Shown here: piece by piece, positions 47,501 to 55,555 of the stretch | How positions within the stretch are numbered: the stretch's first letter is position 1 | Layout: the number at the start of each line of letters is the position of its first letter | From: Tritrichomonas musculus | Lineage: Eukaryota; Parabasalia; Tritrichomonadida; Tritrichomonadidae | Assembly: GCA_039105265.1 (NCBI GenBank) | Contig: JAPFFF010000009.1 | Span: 2,852,001 to 2,916,000 of the forward strand | Direction: 5' to 3' | Length of the DNA stretch: 64,000 nt | Translations under genes and position numbers: made by a program | The notes under the pieces: generated by a model | Databases searched by the model: none | Seen by the model: the letters and a program-made list of their open reading frames with translations, nothing else | What the model was told of the DNA's origin: nothing

Positions 47501-47644
47501 CCTTATATATAAAGGAGTGTGGATTCCAAGTAGACCTTGTTGGCACTCAACAATACTTTCAACTTCTGTGGCATTTTGATTTTCAATTTTACTTGATTCA
47601 AAATTATGAGATAGAAAGTCTGGATCAACAAATACAACACTCAT
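44519..47644 (-). CDS. Membrane-anchored RhoGEF with DH-PH and Kelch propeller
   Basis: A 1,041-residue protein. Residues 1-180 are a beta-rich region of unknown type. A Dbl-homology domain lies at about 186-360, with the start AEIISTENTYISDL and the conserved helix ASYLITPVQRMPRYILFL. A PH domain follows (about 385-495; KFYLFNDLIVIIKK). Kelch repeats form a propeller at about 505-790 (GHTSIVYNDKMYIYGGK, FHQSIVFEDRPVMFTIGG). A charged linker leads to two adjacent hydrophobic helices near 925-965 and a short cytosolic tail. It should exchange GDP for GTP on a Rho/Rac protein at a membrane. The hairpin-like double helix suggests anchoring with both ends cytosolic. RhoGEF plus Kelch plus a C-terminal membrane anchor is an unusual combination. 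A RhoGAP gene lies in the same window at 10949-11776. Confidence 0.88.
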   Translation of the reverse strand: MSVVFVDPDFLSHNFESSKIENQNATEVESIVECQQGLLGIHTPLYIRNFKKEENPLSLFPELINSKKYIKYDHPTTYLVQMDPKDEGIYYLCVQVESTSKEAIPNFYVPFNYNNFLTKTSNDFIDQIKSVFTFEIISPKLFVNNVDCANLKGSDIFNYIINKKSQLIMKCELTDAGKKVVNMRQNVLAEIISTENTYISDLQKISGFWKPRLEELKFLTENESRSIFKDIDIIISYQITFRSELESRGTLFSANIADVFIMFSHFFKSSKLYISNYQNIVQILTEKEQKEKFTEKIEELSKETGGRDLASYLITPVQRMPRYILFLRELLKYTPTFHPDRQLLEISYNQIEKVTREIDKSSDIAKRQQELYRIQVSLNSSDLSILQASRNLEKKRKVKLLHYPKYTESNSKTKFYLFNDLIVIIKKSNKRYAVFYSPINKVSYIRNLPTFDSVTFCTTEIPSKKKSSSLQEFCSIRFESPQARDEILKLISSKLPVQETDYFFKDIAMSYLPPILSGHKTSSIGSIIYSFGGYHAPKDVVAFDISNGAIDYQKALLPVLEGHSVSTVEESIYICGGEANGRFREETWKWNPTDSPLDKNNKRNSKSILIAKTGFAARINQSMSKWEDKLVVFGGKATALSSYYNSIAIFDTTKVSDGWVVHNDLQNLPQARCGHTSIVYNDKMYIYGGKNDKVTFSDINILNLNNLEWEARPQLTGDELPPRAFHQSIVFEDRPVMFTIGGNEDTSTAHLVNLETFSVTAIKITGNVPPSLSSFTLTLTHEGDLIIIGGKVKDHPTNLVQLLHIPETEKSSSEQDLTPMATMSRKKANSVICKPIAAEDKEEINYVLESQKNIQNNQDNEIEYEYEPENEPKKENNENKVSQSNVNEKVAEKPANEAEKPRKTHKQRLSLLRVSKDDFSLPTFINILMFVLPALAVLFISLCGLSKFTLIGSLICIILIGLLVLFRKLLIERKARVLENVLSNEIKNNDGYANKVAFLLKYNVPTCVFDAFMKNNEQTKKFTFTSKTVDGSTFDAIELAK

Positions 47645-47975
47645 TATTAATTTAAAAAAAAAAAAAAAACGATCAGAATAGGTTAAATTATTTTAGGATA
47701 TAATATAAATCAATAAATTAAATACGAGCTAAATAATAAATATTAAAATCGAATAAAGAATGAATGAAAAATGTAGTTCAATTGATTGAAAACAATTCAA
47801 AAAGTTTGATAAATTTTAAAAGATTTGACATAATAAATCATCTAATTCCACAATTTGTTGAAAAGATAAAACAGATAAAAATATAAGATTAAGTAAAATA
47901 AAGGTTAAGATTAAATTTAAATATAAAAGAAAATAAATTAAAAAACACTTTTAACAAAATAGCCAATTATGATGA
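47645..47975. other. AT-rich intergenic region
   Basis: About 330 bp between two minus-strand genes, with a run of A near 47651 and no gene or repeat of note. Confidence 0.6.
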
Positions 47976-50042
47976 CTATTCAGATATAAGTTGAATCACA
48001 TCATCACATGTGAATTCTAGTCCATTGGTTTCAATTTCTTCTTTTGTTTCTTCTTGGAAGAGCTTGTTTTGCTTTAAGTATGTCTGATACAAAAGATTTT
48101 TCCAATTTAAAAGCCCTTTAACTGATTGATCTTCAATTTCATTAACAAGTTTGTAAAATATTGATCTAATAATACCTACACTAATAATCCTCGGAAAATT
48201 CGGAATTTGTAGATCTCTATCGTTGATCAATTTAGGAAGCCTTAGAGCAAAGTTAATATCTTTTGATGGGTAGTCAGGAGAATTAAATTCAATTGCTTCA
48301 GAAAAGTCAAAATTATCATTAATGAAGAATTTAACATCATTAATTGGATCATAATTATCTTTTTGATCAGTTGTGTTTAATTTTATAATTTCAGAATGTA
48401 CTTTTCTAGCATCATCGGTAGTAAGGATACTATGTATGATCATTTGGCATAAAATTTGACCAAATTTTTCCCAAATCAAAGGACAGTCACTAACAATTTT
48501 TTGTTCAGTATATATTTTCACATATTTGATCAATAAACTAATGATTTCACCTGGATTAAATCCTAAGTAATTGAGAACAAAGCATTGATAATATGTAAAA
48601 TCATAAACATCTTTTATATCAAGGAAAAGAAGCATTGAGCCTTCTAAAAAGTCTAATGGATTCATATTTGAAACATCTGTCGGGACAACAGTATAATCTT
48701 CTTGATAAGAAGCATATCCATTTCGAACAATCGACTTTAACTCATCAAGATTTTTCTTTTCTTGAATCTTGTTATCTTTTCCATTTGAGTCGTTATTATT
48801 ATTATTATTTCCATTAATACCCATAGCGAAATTAATGATTTCAAGTGTATCAATAAGAATAAAGCGGTGAAGAGATTTAATATTTTTTCTATTTTTCATA
48901 ACTTCTTCTATTTTCGAAAATTGTTGGCTTCTTTGCTGTATAAAGTTTTCACCAACTGATTTAACAAAATGGAATACCATGTCAATGATATGAGTATTTA
49001 ATGGTTTTGATTCTTCAATAGGAAGATGGTCTAGTAGCACTGTCAAATATGGTGTTCCATTTTGTATTGATCCGTTTTTAATTAAATTTCCAATAAAAAC
49101 AGCATATCCAATATAAAGTTCGCTTTCATTATCTGAACTATCGTTGGAAGCATTTAAGACAAGATCGTTGAATTCTTCTACTGCAGCGTTAACGATATCC
49201 TCTGCCAATTTATCGTCTTCAATTGATAATTTTTTAATGAATTCTGCATATACATGCGAAAAACTCTTTTCAGATGAAGCTTTATGAATAAAAGTAGAAA
49301 TCATGAATTCAAGTTTCTTTTCGTTGTTAATTTTAGATAAAAGCTCTTTAATAGATTGATCAATGTTTTGTGGTGTTAATCGATTGAATATTGTTTTTAT
49401 ATCCATTTCGCATGCAAGATCAGAGTTTTCATCCCATTCGTTCACATTTTTCTGCAAAATTGTTGGAACAAAACTGTCTTTATCAGCTGCAAGAAGTGTG
49501 GCATTATTGTTTTGCAAGTTTTTAATCATTTGGTAATTCCTACTATTGAAACTGCTTATCATCCCACATTCACGCATTTCTTTCAAATAATTTTTTAGCA
49601 TAGTGTATCCTCTAGATCTTAATGTAATCGATTTTTCTGATGGAGCTGATCTTAAAAGCTCTTCAACTGAATATTTACTTTTTTGAATATCAATATTTCG
49701 TTGGCTATTGTTTTCACTACGCAGAAGAATATTTTTTTCTTCCTGTGCTGAGTTATTCCTTGCTTTTATTGATTGGTCGAACAATTTTCCTGTAGGTGGT
49801 TTTGGTCGTTCAATTTCAACCGACGGATGATGAGACCGATGTTGTTCGTGTTCATTCGATTCTTTTTGACGAGGTAAACTTTGAGGATGAAAATTGTTTT
49901 GCTGAGGTTGGCGCCTTTGAATGTCAATCTTAATATCTTTATTGCCACTTTTCATTGTCTTTTCTTCTTGTTGTCTCTTTTCGATAGTAAGCTGGTTCGT
50001 CGACATTGAAAATTCGAAAATTTTTTTGTCTTGCGATTTCAT
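47976..50042 (-). CDS. eIF4G: Translation initiation factor eIF4G (MIF4G domain)
   Basis: A 688-residue protein. The first 200 residues are disordered and Gln/Arg/Asn-rich. At 124-130 lies YSVEELL, a perfect YxxxxL-hydrophobic eIF4E-binding motif like YTKEELL of 4E-T. The MIF4G domain starts near 208 (IFNRLTPQNIDQSIKELLSK, then ISTFIHKASSEKSFSHVYAE), matching the eIF4G pattern LNKLTPExF...IFEKAxxEPxFSxxYA. More helical repeats follow to the C-terminus, perhaps MA3-like. It should bridge eIF4E (a candidate is at 4069-4644) to eIF4A and the ribosome. The protein is much shorter than animal eIF4G and has no obvious PABP site. An ATG at 50006 (MSTNQLTIEK) is an alternative start. A paralogue acting as a regulator is possible. 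Confidence 0.87.
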   Translation of the reverse strand: MKSQDKKIFEFSMSTNQLTIEKRQQEEKTMKSGNKDIKIDIQRRQPQQNNFHPQSLPRQKESNEHEQHRSHHPSVEIERPKPPTGKLFDQSIKARNNSAQEEKNILLRSENNSQRNIDIQKSKYSVEELLRSAPSEKSITLRSRGYTMLKNYLKEMRECGMISSFNSRNYQMIKNLQNNNATLLAADKDSFVPTILQKNVNEWDENSDLACEMDIKTIFNRLTPQNIDQSIKELLSKINNEKKLEFMISTFIHKASSEKSFSHVYAEFIKKLSIEDDKLAEDIVNAAVEEFNDLVLNASNDSSDNESELYIGYAVFIGNLIKNGSIQNGTPYLTVLLDHLPIEESKPLNTHIIDMVFHFVKSVGENFIQQRSQQFSKIEEVMKNRKNIKSLHRFILIDTLEIINFAMGINGNNNNNNDSNGKDNKIQEKKNLDELKSIVRNGYASYQEDYTVVPTDVSNMNPLDFLEGSMLLFLDIKDVYDFTYYQCFVLNYLGFNPGEIISLLIKYVKIYTEQKIVSDCPLIWEKFGQILCQMIIHSILTTDDARKVHSEIIKLNTTDQKDNYDPINDVKFFINDNFDFSEAIEFNSPDYPSKDINFALRLPKLINDRDLQIPNFPRIISVGIIRSIFYKLVNEIEDQSVKGLLNWKNLLYQTYLKQNKLFQEETKEEIETNGLEFTCDDVIQLISE

Positions 50043-50438
50043 TATAGTACCAAAAAATTAAAATATCTCTAGAAAATTTAGAAATATAGAGTATTTTTGT
50101 GCTTCATTTATTTTTATTGGTATGTAATAATGGAAGTTTAATATAATCTATAAAAATATCAAGGAAATAAATGTTTTTTTATAGAGAGTTGAAAATTTAT
50201 TGAAAAAGTTTTCTACATAATAAATAATAAATGAACCAAATATCTTGGTATTTTATATAAAAGAAATTAAATAAAAATGAAATATATTTTAAAAAACTGT
50301 TTAAATTTGTATTTTTACGCAAATAAAATATATAAGCATATTTATGTTGAAATATGCAAACATGAAAATATTATTATCAATTATATTCAAATATTTCAAT
50401 TATTTTAAAATAACGTTTTTTTATAATAATTTACATTA
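50043..50438. other. Divergent intergenic region
   Basis: About 395 bp between the divergent eIF4G and FAM228-like genes. It is AT-rich and no element or RNA is recognised. It should include both promoters. Confidence 0.6.
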
Positions 50439-51308
50439 ATGGACCCTGAAGTTGTTATTCACAAAAGTGAGCAAATTAATAGTCTCATTTGTGGAAAGCA
50501 GCAGCGGATTGGTTCTAGCACGAATAGATCTCAAAACAATCAAACAGATATCATTAATAACGATTTTTCAAAATATCCTTTCCCAGAACCTATTGAACCA
50601 TCTCGTACTAATCAACAGCTTCAGTCAGAGCAATCATCTTTACAGCCATCACGACTATCTCAATCAGGTTTATATGAATACAATAAGCTGAGGCAAGATG
50701 AATCTTTGCTAAATAAAGTTAGCAATTATCTTCATGTTTATGATATTAATTCCAAAAGAAAAGCAATGATTTTACATCAAGAAATTAAAGAGCGTTACTT
50801 GCAGCCCCTTGCTGATAAACTTTCTCAAAAAACAAGTGGAGCCAATTATAAAAAATTTTTAAGTAAAAAAGACCAAGCTATATCTTCTTTTGATAAACAA
50901 GCCAATTCGCAAGATACTTATTATCAGAAACTTCCACAAATCCCATTGCTTACATTTCATTCAGATGATTTAGTAGATCCAATACTCAAATATAGAAAAA
51001 ATAATGAGGATGAAAAAAAATTAATAGAAACTATTCAAAAATCAACAGGTAAATGGAATCCGCCAGCCTCATTTCCTGAAAGAGATATAATGAATTTAGA
51101 AAAATTTAAAATATTGTCTGAAACACGATTTTATGCTGGTGATTCGGATTCTCTTGTAGCAAAAGGTAAAAAAATAAGTCAAAAAAAATATGACTCTGAA
51201 ATTACCACGGAGCTTGATAATTTTGCGCCACCTGTTCAAAAGAAGCCGTATATTCCCAGTAAAAATGCTATAGAATGTCAGATGGATCATATCAAATTTG
51301 GAGAATGA
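50439..51308 (+). CDS. FAM228-like protein (probable flagellar/microtubule-associated)
   Basis: A 289-residue protein with a disordered Gln/Ser-rich N-terminus and a conserved-looking helical C-terminal two-thirds. The order of features resembles the FAM228 family: a block of the type NSKRKAMILHQEIKERYLQP, then FLSKKDQAISSFDK, then a segment ending DPILKYRKNNEDEK, and a C-terminal SETRFYAGDSDS followed by basic residues. FAM228 members are expressed in ciliated tissues. I infer a flagellar or cytoskeletal role, in line with the LRRC9-like gene at 23138-26323. No catalytic motif, signal peptide or membrane segment is seen. The family call is from remembered sequence pattern only, so it is moderate. 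Confidence 0.65.
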   Translation: MDPEVVIHKSEQINSLICGKQQRIGSSTNRSQNNQTDIINNDFSKYPFPEPIEPSRTNQQLQSEQSSLQPSRLSQSGLYEYNKLRQDESLLNKVSNYLHVYDINSKRKAMILHQEIKERYLQPLADKLSQKTSGANYKKFLSKKDQAISSFDKQANSQDTYYQKLPQIPLLTFHSDDLVDPILKYRKNNEDEKKLIETIQKSTGKWNPPASFPERDIMNLEKFKILSETRFYAGDSDSLVAKGKKISQKKYDSEITTELDNFAPPVQKKPYIPSKNAIECQMDHIKFGE

Positions 51309-52079
51309 TTTTTTTTTTTTTTACCAAATTTGGAAAAAAAATGACCATATTATAACATGTTTTTTTTTAGATGTGAAAATTGCCAAGCAATTAATGCATC
51401 TTACAGTGGTATTCCTTATATTATAATTGAAAGTAATTTCTATATGATATATCGGATTTTATATTAAGCGTTTAAACATGCGGATTAAAGATTATATTAT
51501 GATTTTAGACCATTTTTTGCTAAATGCTAAAAAAAGAAATGCTTTTAAAAAAGATTTTTTCCGATATTATTTTTGTTTAACAAATTGTTTTCATTTTTTT
51601 AAAGTGAATATAGATTTTTCTCATGCATCATGATATTTTATTATTGGTATATTTCTTTTTCTAAACTAGCATTTCCTTCGGATTTAATATCTTCAGAACC
51701 ATATTATTAATTACTTCTTTATAAAGCTTAATAGTTTGATTCAGGAAAAAAGGAAAAGGAATGAATGAAAAAATTGTATTTATAGCATACATCAATGTTT
51801 TAATTAATGAATTAATGATGATGTAATGATCCAATAGTATGAGGATGTAAAAGTTTCTTTTAATAAGGAATATTTTAAAAAATATTTGCATCGAATTAAT
51901 ATAGTAATGATGAGATTCGCGTATTTGTTAGCCATAAGCTCATAGAAAATGATTCACTGCATTTTGATTTGGCGGATAAATGTTTTTTTTTTTTTTTTTT
52001 TTTTTGAATTTAACAAGAATTCATTCACGGTTCAATATAGCAAATGATTAATCCTATGTAGTCCTTAACAATAGATATT
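51309..52079. other. Long intergenic region with poly-T run
   Basis: About 770 bp without a supportable intact gene. It includes a 23-T run at 51983-52005. A 76-codon minus-strand frame at 51661-51891 may be chance or an extension of the decayed gene next to it. Confidence 0.5.
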
Positions 52080-52600
52080 TATTAAAGAATACAGAAATTG
52101 GTTTGTAAATCAATTGAATTTATTTTGGATTCAAAATCAGCTTCACCTGTTTCAACAATAATTTCACGATGAACATTGTAAAACTTAGTTTCAAAATGAA
52201 GATATGAGTGGGTTTAATGATTTGATATTTTGCCCTATGAATTAATACTCAGAAATGAGTTTTATTCTTTAGCTTTGTAATTCATTGGAGTTGGTACTAA
52301 CTTCATCTCCGAAACCTTATAGAAAATACAATATATTTCTATAAGAGTTATGTATTAGCAAAATCTTTCGAATTTGCATTGCTTTGTTCAAGAGAAATAT
52401 AATATTAGATATTTTTATGATTAAAATCATCTAAATCAAAGGATCAAACAAGGATTTGATATTCTGAAATATCACTTTTTTTTCTTAGCTCTTTCTTTTC
52501 ATGACGGAGAAAATCAAAAACAATAATACTGTTATTAGTATCTATTGTTTTTTGTCCTTCACCGATAAAATGCTGAACTGAGAGATTTCTAAGCAGTTCT
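52080..52600 (-). pseudogene. Decayed gene of unknown family
   Basis: Read on the minus strand, this interval has protein-like composition in stretches far too good for random AT-rich DNA, such as FDFLRHEKKELRKKSD and YNVHREIIVETGEADF. It is broken in a few places and has no usable intact frame, so no program would call it as a single gene. I do not recognise the family. It could be a host gene copy or a remnant of a mobile or virus-like element, since a Polinton-type fossil lies in the same window. It has no trace of terminal repeats. Confidence 0.5.
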
Positions 52601-52652
52601 AAATTTGATTAAAATTTTCATTGAAAATTTAAAATTTTTTTTAGAGAAATCA

Positions 52653-53243
52653 ATGTCATCGAATTTGTATGATGAAAATGAGTTATGTAAGGACTTGGGT
52701 CCAAAAGCTACTGAGTTTGTCCGCCTTCGGATTCAACAAGAACTTAATACTATTCAAAAAGATCGAGATAGAGTTATTCATACTATGAAAGATCAGATTC
52801 TTCATATGAAACAGTGTCTTTTATATGATTTGTGCTCGAAAATGCAAAATATAGCATTTGCTGACCAATCAAACCTTGATATATATAAAGAAAAGTGCCC
52901 TGATTTATTTACCAGATTTTCGCAGAAAAACACAAAGAAAAAAGCAAGGAAAAAGCCTAAGCTTCAAAAACTAAATATTCCTGTTTCTAACTTAAATCAT
53001 AGTCTTGATATTAGTAATATATTACTTGATTTAGCTTGTGTTAAAAGAGATAATGTATCATATAAGCCATGTGACGATCCTCTTGTCCAAATGACGACAA
53101 ATGGTGGGCAAAAATGGATTGTTCAAAAATTCCCAGGTGATAATAATTTAACAAAATTAAAATATTGCGATGGATCGAGTTCAGTAATTACTCCTGCAGA
53201 TGTTGAAACTTTGAATCTACGATTTGACCCAATCGATAAATAA
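52653..53243 (+). CDS. Hypothetical protein, N-terminal coiled coil, C-terminal beta domain
   Basis: A 196-residue protein of unknown family. Residues 10-70 form a likely coiled coil (FVRLRIQQELNTIQKDRDR). A basic linker follows (KKKARKKPKLQK, near 107-118), then a C-terminal compact segment with strand-like, Gly-containing sequence (TNGGQKWIVQKFPGDN, LKYCDGSSSVITPADV) that could be a small Tudor- or SH3-like barrel. The basic linker could be a nuclear localisation signal. I choose the ATG at 52653 (MSSNLYDENEL). The frame opens at 52605, but the extra 16 residues are hydrophobic and Phe/Lys-rich, as untranslated AT-rich leader would be. Confidence 0.7.
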   Translation: MSSNLYDENELCKDLGPKATEFVRLRIQQELNTIQKDRDRVIHTMKDQILHMKQCLLYDLCSKMQNIAFADQSNLDIYKEKCPDLFTRFSQKNTKKKARKKPKLQKLNIPVSNLNHSLDISNILLDLACVKRDNVSYKPCDDPLVQMTTNGGQKWIVQKFPGDNNLTKLKYCDGSSSVITPADVETLNLRFDPIDK

Positions 53244-53806
53244 TCTCTTATTATCAATTATCTGTGTATTTGCAATTCCATAGAGAAGGAGTAGAAAGAA
53301 ATGTTTATTCAAAAACTTGTATATTCTATAAATAAAGTGATATTCATTTGTTATAAAATTAATGCCATCCTTCTTTTATCAATAACAATATTTTGTTTTC
53401 TATTTGTTTGTTTGGTTCCCTTATAAAATAATGTTCTCAGATTATGCATGGATTAGATTTTTTTAAAAAAACATTTACAATTTTTTTAACATTGATGGCT
53501 TTCTTTTGATAATTAAAACTAATGTCATTTGTGCGTTGTGAATAACTTTGGCAAAATGATTTAGGAAAAAAAAATGGCACAATTAAAATGGAAAGATTAA
53601 TCTTTATAATTATATTAAAAGTTAAATTGTTTATACATATATATTCTTTAGATTGGTGTTGTATGAATGCTTTTATTATTTTGGAATGATCTTGTTATAA
53701 TTTATCATAAATATTTAAAATCGACCATTTATACGCACAAAATAAAATTTTCTTTTTTTCATATCACAGGTCATGAAAATAGCGGTTTTGGTCGACCTTT
53801 TTTCAA
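53244..53806. other. AT-rich intergenic region upstream of RPS18
   Basis: About 560 bp. It contains no supportable gene and should include the RPS18 promoter just before 53807. The final 40 bp before the ATG are less AT-rich than the rest, and a stretch of pyrimidines (CTTTTTTC) runs to 4 bp before the ATG. Confidence 0.5.
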
Positions 53807-54271
53807 ATGCCTCTCGAGACAGTTGACCCATCCGCATTTCGTGATATGGTTCGTATGCTTGCTACAAACGTTGATGGACGCAAGCCACTTTACCTTGCTT
53901 TGACCAACATTTCTGGTCTTGGACGTCGATTCGCTCATGCCGTCTGCCGCCGTGCCGGTATTGACCCACTTCGCCGAGCTGGAACCCTCACAACACAAGA
54001 GGAAGAACAAATTGTCAAAATTATTCAAAGCCCAACCGAATACGCAATCCCAGTATGGATGCTCAACCGTCGTTTTGATCGTGCCTCTGGAAAAGACCTC
54101 CAATGGGCAGGAACTGATTTAGGCGCTAACCTTCGTAACGATATCGAAAGAATGAAGAAGATGAGAATGAAGCGTGGTATTCGTCATGGTCTCCATCTTA
54201 AAGTTCGTGGTCAGTGCACTAAATCAACAGGCCGTCGTGGTGTTGCTGTCGGTGTCGAACGTAAGAAGTAA
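53807..54271 (+). CDS. RPS18: 40S ribosomal protein S18 (uS13)
   Basis: A 154-residue protein matching eukaryotic RPS18/uS13 end to end. The head-region helix-turn-helix appears in ALTNISGLGRRFAHAVCRRA, followed by AGTLTTQEEEQIVKIIQSP and the C-terminal RNA-binding tail RGIRHGLHLKVRGQCTKST and TGRRGVAVGVERKK, with the rRNA-contacting GxRHxxxLxVRGQ block intact. It sits in the head of the small subunit at the contact with the large subunit. The gene is clearly richer in G+C than its surroundings and uses C-ending codons (CTT/CTC, CGT/CGC, AAG), which fits translational selection on a very highly expressed gene and not foreign origin. Intronless. Confidence 0.98.
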   Translation: MPLETVDPSAFRDMVRMLATNVDGRKPLYLALTNISGLGRRFAHAVCRRAGIDPLRRAGTLTTQEEEQIVKIIQSPTEYAIPVWMLNRRFDRASGKDLQWAGTDLGANLRNDIERMKKMRMKRGIRHGLHLKVRGQCTKSTGRRGVAVGVERKK

Positions 54272-54632
54272 AATCATTATTTCATTTTTAATGGATTTTT
54301 TAAATTGAATAATTATTTTCTTTTATTTAATTTTTATGGATTTAACCTAATAAAATTCTCAAAATATATATAATGCTGTATTTCATCATGATGTGTATCC
54401 AGAAATTTTTGGCTAATATTAGCATTTTTGATTTATTTTTTCTTTGTACATTTAATGAATGCTTCAAATTATCATTGTTTATTTTGTTTTTTGCGTAATG
54501 AAAGTAAAAAATTGTTACAGTAATAAAAAGAATAAAAATAAATGTAATAATTAATAATATATTACTTTAGAAACAAAAATAAAGAAAGAAAAAAACATCA
54601 AAAACAGGATTGAATCAGATTGATTAGCATAA
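54272..54632. other. Convergent intergenic region
   Basis: About 360 bp of AT-rich sequence between the convergent RPS18 and GT2-like genes. No gene or repeat is seen. Confidence 0.6.
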
Positions 54633-55424
54633 TTAATTCTTTTTTCGTTTTTCACCTTTGTTAATTTCTGTAGGTAATTTCCATATTTTATTTGAATAAC
54701 AAAAGTTCGCTAATTTAACCAAACAATTTGTATATAATCTCGAAAATATAGATTGGATTTTAGTTTTATTGTTTTTTAGAATGTTATATGGAATATTCAT
54801 CATTTTTGCAATAATCATAAATTCTTCAATAGGTATTGTATCGATAAAATGTATTCTGCGCATATACTCAAAAGAAGACTTAGAAATAACTGAAAAATGA
54901 TAGTTATTTCCATTATTATAAATTGATATATAATTGTGAGGGTTTTGTTGTAATTTGTCAATTTCATCTGCAAATGTTTTAGAATCGACTATAAATTCTC
55001 CTCGTGCAGCAAGAGTAGCCGTAATGAAATGTTTTGGAGATATACTTTCGTTTGCAGTTAAATCAGCGCTTATAAGCATTAAATTAGGGAAAACTTTATT
55101 AAGAAGCCTTATGTCGGCATAATTATCGTGTCTAGCATCTGATATAACTATTATTTCTAATTTTTTATCTAATTGAAAATTTTTTTCGTAAAGGATTTGA
55201 ATGTTCTTCAATTGTTCAATTATCATTTGAAGTGATTTATCACATTGGTAAACAACAGATATTAGAAAGTCGTCAACCGGTTTATCTGGGAAATTTTTTC
55301 CGAGTCGAGTCCAAAATGCTGTAGAATCGCTAAATATGTTTTGAAAATATTTGATGATTAGAAAAATAATAAAAATTAAAACAATTGATAAGCAAAATAA
55401 GTTAACTTCTATTGAAATCCCCAT
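54633..55424 (-). CDS. Degenerate ALG5-like family 2 glycosyltransferase
   Basis: A 263-residue protein with one N-terminal transmembrane helix (LFCLSIVLIFIIFLIIKYF) and a GT2-like fold of the ALG5/dolichyl-phosphate glucosyltransferase layout. The first strand FLISVVYQCDKSLQMII corresponds to the family's SIVIPAYNEExRL. A later strand EIIVISDARHDN stands for EIIVVDDGSxD, and AARGEFIVDSKTFADEIDKL for the family's SRGExILFxDADGATxF region. The DAD metal-binding triad is not conserved, nor is the first Asp of the DDG block, so sugar transfer is unlikely. In the family the product is dolichyl-phosphate glucose, used by ALG6/8/10. Trichomonads are reported to lack those enzymes, so relaxed constraint or a new role is plausible. 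The gene is divergent from the kinase gene. The family call is moderate. Confidence 0.55.
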   Translation of the reverse strand: MGISIEVNLFCLSIVLIFIIFLIIKYFQNIFSDSTAFWTRLGKNFPDKPVDDFLISVVYQCDKSLQMIIEQLKNIQILYEKNFQLDKKLEIIVISDARHDNYADIRLLNKVFPNLMLISADLTANESISPKHFITATLAARGEFIVDSKTFADEIDKLQQNPHNYISIYNNGNNYHFSVISKSSFEYMRRIHFIDTIPIEEFMIIAKMMNIPYNILKNNKTKIQSIFSRLYTNCLVKLANFCYSNKIWKLPTEINKGEKRKKN

Positions 55425-55555
55425 TCAAGAAAATTTGATATATAGTTAACGTTCAATGTTAGGTCAATATTTTGGCCATAACAAAACTAAATTTTTCTTA
55501 AAAGGTTAAATTTTCTTGATAATTGTCAACTACAGAATTTTGTCAAACATATTGA

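Noticed and set aside
53667-53903. A 78-codon frame overlapping the RPS18 start
   Set aside because: It reads across the RPS18 start in another frame and is a chance opening in its leader.
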